Under the pieces are notes generated by a model. The model was given only the letters and a program-made list of their open reading frames with translations. It did no database searches and was not told where the DNA came from. The translations under genes and the position numbers were made by a program. 13,911 nucleotides of DNA from Mageeibacillus sp. UBA5770. GTDB taxonomy: Bacteria > Bacillota_A > Clostridia > Saccharofermentanales > Saccharofermentanaceae. The DNA is taken from positions 164-14,074 of the forward strand of contig DIEQ01000076.1 in NCBI GenBank assembly GCA_002418705.1, written 5' to 3'. Below, piece after piece: positions 5,127-13,272 of this stretch. The stretch's first letter is position 1. The number at the start of each line of letters is the position of its first letter.

Positions 5127-6397
5127 TTTCTGACATTAGAGAATATACACTGCCAGCTGCATTTTTTGCTGAAAACCGACAGAAGGTTCTGGCACGTTTG
5201 CCGGAACGAGCCTTGCTGGTTGTTTTCGCAGGAAAAGCAGTATTGATGTCGGCTGATTCTGAATACCGTTTTTTTGCCAATCGTAATTTTTTTTACCTGA
5301 CAGGTATCGAGCAGGAGGAGTCTGTAATTGTTATCAGCAAAAAGCCCGGACACATCCGGACTTTTCTCTTTCTGCAGCCGGCGGATGAGCTTAAAGAACG
5401 CTGGACTGGAAGACGTCTTCGGAAAGAAGAGGCAGCTGCACTTTCAGGTGTGTCTGATATCCTGTATCTTCCGGCACTTGAGGACTTTCTGCAGCCTTAT
5501 GTGTCCGATTCAACTTTGCCGGTTGCCATCGAAGAGGGGAATCCTCACGGACCGGGCAAGCGTTTTGAAAAATTCATTCTTTCCCTGCACAAAGAGCGGG
5601 AAGTGATTGCCCTCGGTCCGATTTTAGCAAGGCTTCGCATGGTGAAAGAACCCTGTGAAGTGGACATGATTAAGAAAGCCATCGAACTGACTGATGAAGC
5701 CATTCGGGAAATGGCGCTGCATATCCGCCCCGATGTTACAGAACTTGCTTTATCGAGTGCATTTGATTATGCACTGGCCAGGAGGGGCTGTCTTGTCCCG
5801 GCGTTTATTTCGATCTTTGCTGCCGGAGCTAATGCACTTTGCCTGCACCACATGAATCCAACCGGAATGGCGCGCAGCGGAGAATTGATTCAGATTGATG
5901 TCGGAGGACGCCTGGCGGGTCTGTGTGCTGATATCTCGCGCGTTTTCCCTGCAGACGGATTCTTTTCCGACCAGCAGAAGGCCTTGTATTCGGCTGTGCG
6001 GGCCTGCCAGGAAACTGCTTTTAAGACAATCAGACCGGGCATGACTTTAACCGATACTAATAATGAAGTTAAGAAAACAGCATATAAGCAGCTCGAAATA
6101 ATGGGCGTCATTCCCGGAGAAAATCCGGCCCAGTCTGATATCACTTCCTATTACTGGCATAACGTCTCCCATCATATGGGACATGATGTGCATGATTCCT
6201 GCATCCGTGAATTGCCGCTGGAGCCCGGGATGGTCATAACAGTTGAACCCGGACTCTATATTCCTCAGCTTGGAATCGGATTTAGAATTGAAGACGATGT
6301 ACTTGTAACGGAAGATGGCTGTGAGGTGCTTTCTTACTTCGTTCCACGCGAATGGGACGAAATATGCGCCATGACCGGTGCCAGAGGAGGCGAATAA
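5123..6397 (+). CDS. pepP: Xaa-Pro aminopeptidase (M24B, aminopeptidase P)
   Basis: The 424-residue protein has an N-terminal AMP_N (creatinase-like) domain (about 1-140) and a C-terminal pita-bread M24 metallopeptidase domain. All five ligands of the dinuclear metal site are visible: D259 (QIDVGG), D270 (CADISR), H350 (SHHMG), E375 (VEPGLY) and E390 (RIEDD). The supporting histidines H357 (DVHD) and the CLHHMNPTG segment are also present. It should remove N-terminal residues preceding proline, acting in the cytoplasm on imported or turnover peptides. Length and motif spacing are normal. It overlaps the preceding acyltransferase by 4 nt and is followed after 2 nt by the hydrolase gene, so the three are one transcription unit. 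Confidence 0.93.
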   Translation: MISDIREYTLPAAFFAENRQKVLARLPERALLVVFAGKAVLMSADSEYRFFANRNFFYLTGIEQEESVIVISKKPGHIRTFLFLQPADELKERWTGRRLRKEEAAALSGVSDILYLPALEDFLQPYVSDSTLPVAIEEGNPHGPGKRFEKFILSLHKEREVIALGPILARLRMVKEPCEVDMIKKAIELTDEAIREMALHIRPDVTELALSSAFDYALARRGCLVPAFISIFAAGANALCLHHMNPTGMARSGELIQIDVGGRLAGLCADISRVFPADGFFSDQQKALYSAVRACQETAFKTIRPGMTLTDTNNEVKKTAYKQLEIMGVIPGENPAQSDITSYYWHNVSHHMGHDVHDSCIRELPLEPGMVITVEPGLYIPQLGIGFRIEDDVLVTEDGCEVLSYFVPREWDEICAMTGARGGE

Positions 6398-6399
6398 CC

Positions 6400-7398
6400 T
6401 TGCCGACTTCTGATACACCGGCTTACTGGATCATTCTTTCAGCGCTTATTTTACTCGTATTGACAGGTGTTTCAATAGCAGCTGTGTATTTTATTTCATG
6501 GCGCTCCTTCCATGATGTTTTTGACCGCCCTTTCCCAAGGCCGGCTTACGACAGGTCACCGATGGAAATCAGGCAGGACACGATCTATGGACGTGGACAG
6601 AACTGGTTCTATACGAACCGCCTTGATTTTCAGGATCTTCAGCTTCGTTCGTATGATGGTCTGGATTTATTTGCCTACTATCGGCCGGCCCGTGTCAAAG
6701 ACAACAGGAAGCTGGTAATTTTTATGCACGGCTGGAAAGATACAGCTTCCTCGATGGCAGCATTTGCACAGCTGTACCTCGAAAAAACAGACTGTCACAT
6801 CCTGATTCCGCATATGCGTACGCATGGCATGAGTGGAGGCAGGTATATCGGCTTCGGACTTCCGGACAGCCAGGATATATTAATGTGGACTTCATATATG
6901 GAAGAGCATCTGCAGGGTCCGTTAACCATTCTGTATCACGGCTGGTCCATGGGCGCTGCTGCCATCCTGATCGCAGCCGGCAGCGGTCACCTGTCTCAAT
7001 CTGTTGCAGGCGTGGTTGTTGACAGTCCTTACGCTAGTTTTGAGAGTCAGCTTCGTTACAATATGAAGCGCAAATATCATTTCGCACCAGGATTTCTTCT
7101 AACTTCAGTTGACCATTTCATTAAGAAAAATCTCGGTTATTCCATTAGAAAGATTTCGCCGATCGCCAGGGCCCGCAAAATTGAAGTACCTGTATTGATG
7201 ATTCATGGCACTAAGGATACTTTTGTCCCAACGCAAATGAGTGAAGCCCTTTTTGAGAGAATACATTCTCCCAAAAGACTGCTCCTGGTCCAGGATGCTG
7301 AACATGTAATGTCATATGATGTAGCTCCATCCACCTATTCCTCGGAAGTTGAGCAGTTTCTTCGCGTGTGCGGCTTTATCGATCCTGTTGAAGTGTAA
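6400..7398 (+). CDS. Membrane-anchored alpha/beta hydrolase
   Basis: With the TTG start at 6400 the protein has 332 residues. This start was chosen because AGGAGG (6385-6390) lies 9 nt upstream; an ATG at 6352 would overlap pepP by 46 nt and add a basic, unlikely extension. An N-terminal hydrophobic segment (about residues 7-33, WIILSALILLVLTGVSIAAV) anchors it. The catalytic domain then shows the oxyanion-type HGWKD, the nucleophile elbow G-W-S183-M-G, Asp273 (HGTKD) and His302 (AEHVM), a complete triad. The domain is probably extracytoplasmic, as in other anchored serine hydrolases of Firmicutes. The substrate is unknown; peptidase or esterase activity fits the family. It is third in the operon with pepP. 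Confidence 0.85.
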   Translation: MPTSDTPAYWIILSALILLVLTGVSIAAVYFISWRSFHDVFDRPFPRPAYDRSPMEIRQDTIYGRGQNWFYTNRLDFQDLQLRSYDGLDLFAYYRPARVKDNRKLVIFMHGWKDTASSMAAFAQLYLEKTDCHILIPHMRTHGMSGGRYIGFGLPDSQDILMWTSYMEEHLQGPLTILYHGWSMGAAAILIAAGSGHLSQSVAGVVVDSPYASFESQLRYNMKRKYHFAPGFLLTSVDHFIKKNLGYSIRKISPIARARKIEVPVLMIHGTKDTFVPTQMSEALFERIHSPKRLLLVQDAEHVMSYDVAPSTYSSEVEQFLRVCGFIDPVEV

Positions 7399-7411
7399 TT
7401 CCATATGTACT

Positions 7412-7437
7412 GATTCCGTGGAATCGAAAGTCTCTTT
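7412..7437 (+). terminator. Weak terminator candidate after the hydrolase
   Basis: GATTC (7412-7416) and GAATC (7421-7425) close a CGTG loop, followed a few bases on by TCTCTTT. The stem is short and the U tract broken, so this is tentative. Confidence 0.3.
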
Positions 7438-7460
7438 ATAACAAAGAATGCGCATTTCTA

Positions 7461-7489
7461 TTGATTTGTCCAGGCATCTGCGTTATTAT
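7461..7489 (+). promoter_or_regulatory. Promoter of the TPP riboswitch-thiT unit
   Basis: TTGATT (7461-7466), a 17-bp spacer and TATTAT (7484-7489) lie just upstream of the aptamer, giving a start near 7496. Confidence 0.6.
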
Positions 7490-7500
7490 TTCTATGTTCA

Positions 7501-7600
7501 TATGTGGGGAGCTGGTTCACGTACCGGCTGAGAGGATACAAACTAACGAAGTATCGACCCGATTTACCTGAACCGGATAATGCCGGCGGAGGGATCATAG
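7501..7600 (+). promoter_or_regulatory. TPP (THI-box) riboswitch aptamer
   Basis: The conserved THI-box blocks are present in order: GGGGAGC at the 5' side, ACCGGCTGAGAGG (the CUGAGA core, 7523-7535), then ACCTGAACCGGATAATGCCGG with the pyrophosphate-binding half, and GGAGGGATCATA closing P1. TATG (7501-7504) pairs with CATA (7596-7599). It binds thiamine pyrophosphate and should switch off the downstream thiamine transporter gene when TPP is plentiful. Confidence 0.95.
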
Positions 7601-7602
7601 CT

Positions 7603-7655
7603 GAAGCAATGCTTCTCCTTGTTCATCTGTCGGACATAAAAGGAGGAGTTTTTTT
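7603..7655 (+). terminator. Riboswitch expression platform: terminator that also covers the SD
   Basis: CTTCTCCTT (7612-7620) pairs with AAGGAGGAG (7640-7648) over 9 bp with one wobble, directly followed by seven T (7649-7655). The same stem buries the ribosome binding site of thiT. A competing small hairpin, GAAGC (7603-7607) with GCTTC (7611-7615), shares the left arm and could act as antiterminator. Confidence 0.7.
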
Positions 7656-8276
7656 ATGTCTGAAAATTTTGGCCAATCATCTAAAAACCGGGAAAAAATC
7701 ATGACGGTTGCAGCCGGAGGCATTTGCCTTGCCCTTGCTGAAGTACTGTCGCTTATCAAAATTTACGAGATGCCCCAGGGCGGTTCCGTAACGCTGGCAT
7801 CAATGCTGCCGATTATCCTTTTTGCACTCTGTTTCGGACCGGCATGGGGACTTGGCGTCGCGCTGCTCTATAGCGTTCTTCAGGTTATGATAGGCGGATA
7901 TATCATGGCACCGGCACAGGTTCTGCTCGATTATACGCTGGCATTCACCTCGTTGGGGCTGGCCGGGCTGTTTGCCGCCAAAGCTTCTGTCCGCAAGGCA
8001 GAGACAAACATTCTGCGCAGGCTTAATCTGATTCCGTACTGGAAGATTATTGTAGCTACGGTCGTATCAATGTTAGGACGTCTTGTATTTTCATTCATTT
8101 CAGGAATTGTGTTTTACGGGTCCTATGCACCGGAAGGACAGGCTGTCTGGGCTTATTCCCTGGTGTACAACGGAGCATATCTGATACCTGAAGCGATCAT
8201 TACATTGGTTGTGCTGTTGGCGATGTACGGGACACTTCGTTTCCGCAAGCCTGTTAAAGCCTCATCAACCCTGTAA
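7656..8276 (+). CDS. thiT: Thiamine transporter ThiT (ECF S component)
   Basis: This 206-residue, very hydrophobic protein has about six membrane segments. It carries the family signature around residues 29-53 (EVLSLIKIYEMPQGGSVTL, ASMLPI) and a C-terminal SLVYNGAYLIPE (about 168-179). ThiT is the thiamine-binding substrate subunit of group II energy-coupling-factor transporters; the EcfA/A'/T energising module is encoded elsewhere. AGGAGGAG lies 7 nt before the ATG but inside the riboswitch terminator stem. Placement behind a TPP riboswitch independently supports thiamine uptake. It appears to be transcribed alone. Confidence 0.93.
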   Translation: MSENFGQSSKNREKIMTVAAGGICLALAEVLSLIKIYEMPQGGSVTLASMLPIILFALCFGPAWGLGVALLYSVLQVMIGGYIMAPAQVLLDYTLAFTSLGLAGLFAAKASVRKAETNILRRLNLIPYWKIIVATVVSMLGRLVFSFISGIVFYGSYAPEGQAVWAYSLVYNGAYLIPEAIITLVVLLAMYGTLRFRKPVKASSTL

Positions 8277-8332
8277 TCAGCCGCACCTTTACCTGTTCTG
8301 TGAATAATGGATATTGTCTGTGATGAATAAAC

Positions 8333-8395
8333 GCCCGGAAGACGGGCAGGTGAGAAGGATTCGAAAGTGCCGGTCTTCGGTATTCGGGTCTTTTT
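8333..8395 (+). terminator. Structured region after thiT, probable terminator
   Basis: A long imperfect hairpin pairs CC-GAAGAC-GGCA (8335-8348) with TGCC-GTCTTC-GG (8368-8380), about 12 bp with one bulge and one mismatch. A local GCCCG/CGGGC hairpin (8333-8347) competes with it. GGTCTTTTTCTC follows about 8 bases later. It most likely ends the thiT transcript, but the gap between stem and T-run is unusual. Confidence 0.45.
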
Positions 8396-8462
8396 CTCAT
8401 TTAATTCTTAGGAAATACTCGTATAAATGCCTGTGACCGGGTAGCTTGTAATGGCTGTTTTG

Positions 8463-8471
8463 TGCTATCAT
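8463..8471 (+). promoter_or_regulatory. Extended -10 promoter of guaB
   Basis: TGC-TATCAT (8463-8471) is an extended -10 element. The -35 (around 8443-8448) is poor, as expected for this promoter type. The predicted start is about 45 bases before the guaB ATG. Confidence 0.45.
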
Positions 8472-8521
8472 ACTAGTCAACGATTTGAAACGCATGGGCG
8501 ATGAAACGGAGGATTTCATGT

Positions 8522-10027
8522 ATGGCGATGATTTTTGCGGAGGAATCCCGCACTTTCAGTGAATACCTTCTGGTACCAAATCTGACTACGGCGGATAATA
8601 CACCGGAAAAAGTTGATCTATCTACTGCAATTGTCCGATATAAAAAAGGTAAAGAAGAACCAAGGCTTAAAATAAATATACCTTTGGTTTCTGCTGTCAT
8701 GCAGTCAGTATCTGACTCCGGCATGGCGATAGCACTTGCGCGGTACGGCGGGCTTTCATTTGTATTTCAGTCCCAGCCTATAGCCGAGCAGTGCGATATG
8801 GTTCGTAAAGCGAAGAAATACAAGGCCGGAATAGTAACATCTGATTCCAATCTTCTGCCGAGCGCAACGCTCGCGGACGTTCTTGCCCTGCGGGAAAGAA
8901 TGGGTCACCAGACAGCAGCTGTCACACATGACGGATCTCCGAACGGCAAGCTTCTCGGGCTTATCACTTCCAGAGATTACCGTGTGAGCCGCATGGATCC
9001 TTCAACGAAGGTCTCTGAATTCATGACACCCTTTAATCACCTGATTTTTGCCAGGGAGGGGACCACCCTTAAGGAAGCCAACGATATCATCTGGGAGCAC
9101 AAGGTCAATCAGCTTCCTATCGTTGATGAGAAAGACCATCTGGTGGGACTTGTTTTCCGGAAGGACTATGATTCACACAAAGAGAATCCCCTCGAACTCC
9201 TTGATCAGAACAAGCGCCTTATGGTTGGTGCCGGTATTAATACTCGTGACTATAAGGAACGTGTTCCTGCGCTTGTTGCAGCAGGTGCTGATGTGCTCTG
9301 CCTTGATTCTTCCGATGGATTTTCTGAGTGGCAGATGAGGACAATTGCATGGATTAAGTCCTATAATCCTGATATTATGGTCGGTGCCGGTAATGTTGTT
9401 GATGCGGAAGGCTTTCTGTATCTTGCCGAAGCCGGTGCGGATTTTGTTAAAGTAGGAATCGGCGGCGGTTCAATCTGTATCACACGTGAACAGAAGGGTA
9501 TCGGCTGCGGACAGGCTTCTGCTGTTTTGGCTGTCTCAAAAGCAAGAGATGAGTATTATAATAGAACAGGAGTATATATTCCGATTTGCTCCGACGGCGG
9601 TATTGTACATGATTATCATATGACGCTTGCTCTGGCGATGGGTGCTGATTTCATTATGCTTGGCCGCTATTTTGCCCGCTTTGATGAGAGTCCTACAAGA
9701 AAGATGCTTGTGGGAGGCAACTATGTAAAAGAGTATTGGGGCGAAGGCTCCAACCGTGCCAGAAACTGGCAGCGCTATGATGAAGGCGGTACCGGCGGAA
9801 AGCTGGCCTTTGAAGAGGGCGTCGATTCTTATGTTCCGTATGCCGGCAAGCTGAAGGATAATCTTGATGCTGCCATGGCAAAGGTTAAATCAACGATGTG
9901 CTCCTGCGGCTCGTCTTCCATAGAAGAGCTTCAGAATAAGGCTCGTCTGGTAGTCGTGTCTTCGACGTCTATCATTGAAGGCGGAGCGCATGACGTTATT
10001 CAGAAAGAAAATGACAGACCCAGGTAA
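8522..10027 (+). CDS. guaB: Inosine-5'-monophosphate dehydrogenase, protist-like (Tritrichomonas) type
   Basis: The 501-residue enzyme oxidises IMP to XMP with NAD+, the first step of GMP synthesis. The start at 8522 has GGAGGA (8508-8513) 8 nt upstream; an ATG at 8501 would place the SD inside the gene. The catalytic barrel begins with [11 protein letters not shown] and is interrupted by a tandem CBS (Bateman) domain (about residues 110-225). The catalytic Cys319 lies in GGGSICITR, and the mobile flap carries R418-Y419 (NWQRYDEGG). [17 protein letters not shown] and [11 protein letters not shown] are the nucleotide-binding segments. The Cys, Arg and Tyr numbers, and much of the sequence as I remember it, coincide with the Tritrichomonas foetus enzyme rather than the B. 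subtilis or E. coli type. No purine riboswitch was found upstream. Confidence 0.95.
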   Translation: MAMIFAEESRTFSEYLLVPNLTTADNTPEKVDLSTAIVRYKKGKEEPRLKINIPLVSAVMQSVSDSGMAIALARYGGLSFVFQSQPIAEQCDMVRKAKKYKAGIVTSDSNLLPSATLADVLALRERMGHQTAAVTHDGSPNGKLLGLITSRDYRVSRMDPSTKVSEFMTPFNHLIFAREGTTLKEANDIIWEHKVNQLPIVDEKDHLVGLVFRKDYDSHKENPLELLDQNKRLMVGAGINTRDYKERVPALVAAGADVLCLDSSDGFSEWQMRTIAWIKSYNPDIMVGAGNVVDAEGFLYLAEAGADFVKVGIGGGSICITREQKGIGCGQASAVLAVSKARDEYYNRTGVYIPICSDGGIVHDYHMTLALAMGADFIMLGRYFARFDESPTRKMLVGGNYVKEYWGEGSNRARNWQRYDEGGTGGKLAFEEGVDSYVPYAGKLKDNLDAAMAKVKSTMCSCGSSSIEELQNKARLVVVSSTSIIEGGAHDVIQKENDRPR

Positions 10028-10109
10028 AATTTGAAAAGCAATTTGAATTGTGGGGATTTTTAAGACAAACACATTTTAAAGTACCGAAAGGTAGAAAAGG
10101 AGCCCGAAA

Positions 10110-10595
10110 ATGGTAGAACTTGAGAAGAATGCATTTACAGTTGAAGGACTTAAAAGACTCCAGGATGAGCTGGCTGACAGAAAAACGGTAAAGTCTGCTG
10201 AGATTTCGGAAAGACTTAAGGAAGCCAGAGCCCAGGGAGATCTCTCTGAGAACTCGGAATATGATGATGCAAAAGAAGCACAGGCCAAGAATGAAGCTCG
10301 CATCATGGAACTCGAGGATATGCTTAAGAATGCACGCGTTCTTGACGAAGAAGAGATCAGCAAGACGAAGGTATCCCTTGGTTCGCTTGTCACTCTCCGT
10401 GATGAAGAGACGAAGGAAGAAGCCGATTACAGTCTGGTAAATGCCAGCGAAGGTGACATCTTCCAGAACCGAATTTCGACGGAGTCTCCTGTCGGCCAGA
10501 CGATTATGGGCAAGAAGAAGGGCCAGATCGTTGAAGTTTCAACACCTGTGGGAACGCTTAAATATAAGATCGTCAAGATCGGCAAACCGAGCTGA
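10110..10595 (+). CDS. greA: Transcription elongation factor GreA
   Basis: The 161-residue protein has the GreA layout: an N-terminal antiparallel coiled coil (about 1-78) and a C-terminal FKBP-like globular domain (about 83-160, with the SPVGQTIMGKKKGQIVEV signature). The acidic tip carries D44, E47 and E50 (GDLSENSEYDD), which reach into the RNA polymerase secondary channel and stimulate cleavage of backtracked transcripts. Length is normal for the family. AAAAGGAG lies 7 nt before the ATG. It precedes lysS by 55 nt on the same strand, an arrangement common in Firmicutes, and follows guaB after 82 nt without an obvious terminator. Confidence 0.96.
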   Translation: MVELEKNAFTVEGLKRLQDELADRKTVKSAEISERLKEARAQGDLSENSEYDDAKEAQAKNEARIMELEDMLKNARVLDEEEISKTKVSLGSLVTLRDEETKEEADYSLVNASEGDIFQNRISTESPVGQTIMGKKKGQIVEVSTPVGTLKYKIVKIGKPS

Positions 10596-10617
10596 GAACA
10601 GATCTTACATGCAGCGC

Positions 10618-10629
10618 AACCTTCGGGTT
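10618..10629 (+). other. Small UUCG hairpin between greA and lysS
   Basis: AACC (10618-10621) and GGTT (10626-10629) close a TTCG tetraloop just before the lysS ribosome binding site. There is no T-run, so it is not a terminator; it may stabilise or modulate the lysS leader. No T-box was seen. Confidence 0.35.
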
Positions 10630-10650
10630 TAGAGAGGACTTCTAAAATAT

Positions 10651-12159
10651 ATGCAGGAAAATATTGACCCTAATATACCTAATCAGGTCGAAACTGAACA
10701 GGATATGCAGGAACAGATGCGAATTCGCCTGGCTAAGCTTCAGGAGCTTTCTGCTTCCGGACACGATCCTTTTCAAGAAGTCGTTTATGACGTATCGTGT
10801 CATACGACAGATATAACGGATCATTTTGAAGAGATGGAAGAGAAGGAAGTCCGCGTAGCCGGACGGCTTCTTTCGCGCCGCGGAATGGGCAAGGTAAGTT
10901 TCTGCGATCTTCATGACAGAAAAGGCAGCATCCAGACTTTCACCAAAATCGATGAAATCGGACCGGAAGCTTATGCCCTCTGGCAGAAGCTTGATATCGG
11001 TGACATCGTCGGTATCCGCGGGGTCGTTTTCCGTACGCATAAGGGTGAAATCTCTATCCGCACGAAGGAATACACACTGCTTGCAAAAGCACTGCGGCCC
11101 CTTCCCAATAAGTTCCACGGATTAAAAGATACAGAACTGAGATATCGCCAGCGTTATGTGGATCTGATCATTAATCCGGAAGTGCGTGATACTTTCGAAA
11201 AAAGATCGGCAGTCATCCGTGAGATCAGAAGATACATGGATTCACTTCAATTTATAGAAGTCGAGACTCCGATTCTCAATGCAATTCCCGGCGGTGCAAC
11301 AGCCCGCCCGTTTGTCACGCATCATAATACGCTTGGCATGGATATGTTTCTTCGAATTGCTCCGGAGCTGTATCTGAAGCGTCTTATTGTCGGAGGATTT
11401 GAGCGTGTTTATGAGATTGGGCGTCTTTTCAGAAATGAAGGCATGTCTGTCAAGCACAATCCTGAGTTCACTACAATTGAGATGTATCAGGCATATACTG
11501 ATCTCCGCGGTATGATGGACCTTGCTGAGAATCTTCTGAGCGAAGTCGCTGAAAAAGTTCTCGGTACAACGGAACTAACCTATCAGGGGACTCCGATAAG
11601 CCTTAAGCCCCCGTTTGCACGCATGACGATGATTGAGGCTGTCAAGAAATACTCAGGTGTGGATTTTGCCCTCATATCAACGGATGAAGAGGCACACGAA
11701 GCCGCGAGGGCAAAAGGTCTCGAGCCGAATGCTTCCTTAAGAAGAGGCGAAGTCCTGAATTTCTTTTTTGAAATTTTCTGTGAGGAAATGCTTGTCCAGC
11801 CGACATTTATCTGTGATTATCCAATAGAGATTTCTCCTCTGACCAAAAAGAAGCCGGGCGATCCTTTCCTTACGGAGCGTTTCGAACTTTTCATAGGAGG
11901 ACGCGAGTACGCAAATGCTTATTCGGAGCTCAATGATCCGATTGACCAGCGCGAGCGCTTTGCCGACCAGATTAAGAAACGCGAAGCCGGTGATGATGAA
12001 GCGAACCTGATGGACGAGGACTTCTGCGTATCCCTTGAATACGGCATGCCGCCAACCGGGGGTATGGGAATAGGTATCGACCGATTCATTATGCTTATTA
12101 CAGACCGTGCATCCATTCGTGATGTGCTCTTATTCCCGACCATGAAGCCGATTGGCTGA
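10651..12159 (+). CDS. lysS: Lysyl-tRNA synthetase, class II
   Basis: The 502-residue enzyme charges tRNA-Lys with lysine using ATP. An N-terminal OB-fold anticodon-binding domain (about 55-150, with [18 protein letters not shown]) precedes the class II catalytic core. Motif 1 ends at FIEVETPIL (about 201-209), motif 2 runs through [15 protein letters not shown] (about 252-266) with [11 protein letters not shown], and motif 3 is [12 protein letters not shown] (about 470-481). Length fits bacterial LysS. The Shine-Dalgarno AGAGGA is 12-13 nt before the ATG, rather far. It lies between greA and the J-like membrane protein gene on the same strand, with 25 nt to the latter. Confidence 0.97.
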   Translation: MQENIDPNIPNQVETEQDMQEQMRIRLAKLQELSASGHDPFQEVVYDVSCHTTDITDHFEEMEEKEVRVAGRLLSRRGMGKVSFCDLHDRKGSIQTFTKIDEIGPEAYALWQKLDIGDIVGIRGVVFRTHKGEISIRTKEYTLLAKALRPLPNKFHGLKDTELRYRQRYVDLIINPEVRDTFEKRSAVIREIRRYMDSLQFIEVETPILNAIPGGATARPFVTHHNTLGMDMFLRIAPELYLKRLIVGGFERVYEIGRLFRNEGMSVKHNPEFTTIEMYQAYTDLRGMMDLAENLLSEVAEKVLGTTELTYQGTPISLKPPFARMTMIEAVKKYSGVDFALISTDEEAHEAARAKGLEPNASLRRGEVLNFFFEIFCEEMLVQPTFICDYPIEISPLTKKKPGDPFLTERFELFIGGREYANAYSELNDPIDQRERFADQIKKREAGDDEANLMDEDFCVSLEYGMPPTGGMGIGIDRFIMLITDRASIRDVLLFPTMKPIG

Positions 12160-12184
12160 TATATGCTATTCAAAGGGGATCCAT

Positions 12185-13267
12185 ATGAAAAATAATCCTG
12201 ACGGCGGCACGCATCCTGAAAAGGGTGAGGGCCGGTCTTTTTCCGGTAAAAGTTCAAATCAACCGGATTCTGATGTTTCTGAAGTTTCTGAAGGATTTCC
12301 GGAGCATCTTGACCGTGCTGCAGCTTTTGCGATTCTCGGACTTGACGAGACGGCGAATGCATACGCAGTCGATAACCGTTTCTGGCAGCTTACCAAACGA
12401 TATCGTGCTGAAAATAATGCTGCTAAGCTCGAAGAGGTTACCGCTGCGTACGAAGTTGCATCCGGCCGGGCAGCAGAAAAGCTTGCCGAGCAGATCGCAG
12501 ACAAACAAAGCAAAAAGTATTTCGGCAAATCAGCACCTCAGTGGAAAGTATATTTCTACTATACGTGGTGGAAAATTCTTTCTGTCGTCGTCGGACTCAT
12601 TCTGATCGGATCGTTTGTGTGGCAGATTTTTAACGGCGGCAATTATGATATCAGTATTGTCGGCGTAGGCCATTTTTCTATGGATAATACATATCTTACA
12701 AAATATGCCAAAGAAGAACTCGGCTGCAAGAATCCTTATATAACTTCTTCCGATCTGATTGCTGACGGATCCGAACCGCAGAGCAGTGCAACCGTATATG
12801 GACCGGCAACAGCCGCTGCATTCCTGAGCGCCAATCCTGATGTAATTATTACGGATGCCAGGACAATGCCTTATTATCTGCCGTCACTTGGTAATATGGA
12901 CAACTTTTATTCATCACTTACCGAGACGCTGCCGGATACCCTGCTTGACAAAATCACACCGGTTTATTACAGCGTAAAGCAGTACCAGGAATTGACGGCA
13001 GAAGAGGGCGATGAAATATCTGTTAATCCGGAAGATGCGCAAGAACATATTTATGGTCTTCAAATAGATGACCCTTCATTTTATGCTGCTCTGGGATTTC
13101 TCGATTACTGGGCGGCCCAGGAACACACACTGGTTTTTTCCGTCAGCGCGAATTCGCTTGATGCGGTCAGGGCAGAGAATTTTATCTTATCTATTATGCA
13201 GAACCTGAACAAAATCATTGATGAGTATAATGCGGCAGTCGAGGCGGATACGACGGAAGCATCCTGA
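12185..13267 (+). CDS. Membrane protein with a J-like domain lacking HPD
   Basis: I do not recognise a named family. With the ATG at 12185 (AAAGGGG upstream; an earlier ATG would overlap lysS) the protein has 360 residues. A low-complexity Ser/Pro/Gly-rich start (1-40) leads into a J-domain-like helical region (about 44-100). AFAILGLDETANAYAV, RFWQLTKRYR and LEEVTAAYEV align with J-domain helices I-III. The HPD tripeptide that stimulates Hsp70 is absent, replaced by about RAENN. One transmembrane segment (about 128-150, WWKILSVVVGLILIGSFVW) follows, then about 210 extracytoplasmic residues of unknown fold (DISIVGVGHFSMDN, DVIITDARTMPYYL). A J-like cytoplasmic sensor or adaptor joined to an outside domain is inferred. 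It is last in the greA-lysS run. Confidence 0.75.
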   Translation: MKNNPDGGTHPEKGEGRSFSGKSSNQPDSDVSEVSEGFPEHLDRAAAFAILGLDETANAYAVDNRFWQLTKRYRAENNAAKLEEVTAAYEVASGRAAEKLAEQIADKQSKKYFGKSAPQWKVYFYYTWWKILSVVVGLILIGSFVWQIFNGGNYDISIVGVGHFSMDNTYLTKYAKEELGCKNPYITSSDLIADGSEPQSSATVYGPATAAAFLSANPDVIITDARTMPYYLPSLGNMDNFYSSLTETLPDTLLDKITPVYYSVKQYQELTAEEGDEISVNPEDAQEHIYGLQIDDPSFYAALGFLDYWAAQEHTLVFSVSANSLDAVRAENFILSIMQNLNKIIDEYNAAVEADTTEAS

Positions 13268-13272
13268 ACGAA

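Noticed and set aside
6352..6399. ATG at 6352 as hydrolase start
   Set aside because: It would overlap pepP by 46 nt and place the strong AGGAGG inside the gene; the TTG at 6400 has ideal spacing.
8418..8450. Purine riboswitch before guaB
   Set aside because: CTCGTATAA resembles the first aptamer block, but the paired P2/P3 loops and the closing P1 strand are missing.
8501..8521. ATG at 8501 as guaB start
   Set aside because: The Shine-Dalgarno GGAGGA would fall inside the coding sequence, and the start at 8522 gives residue numbering that matches homologues.
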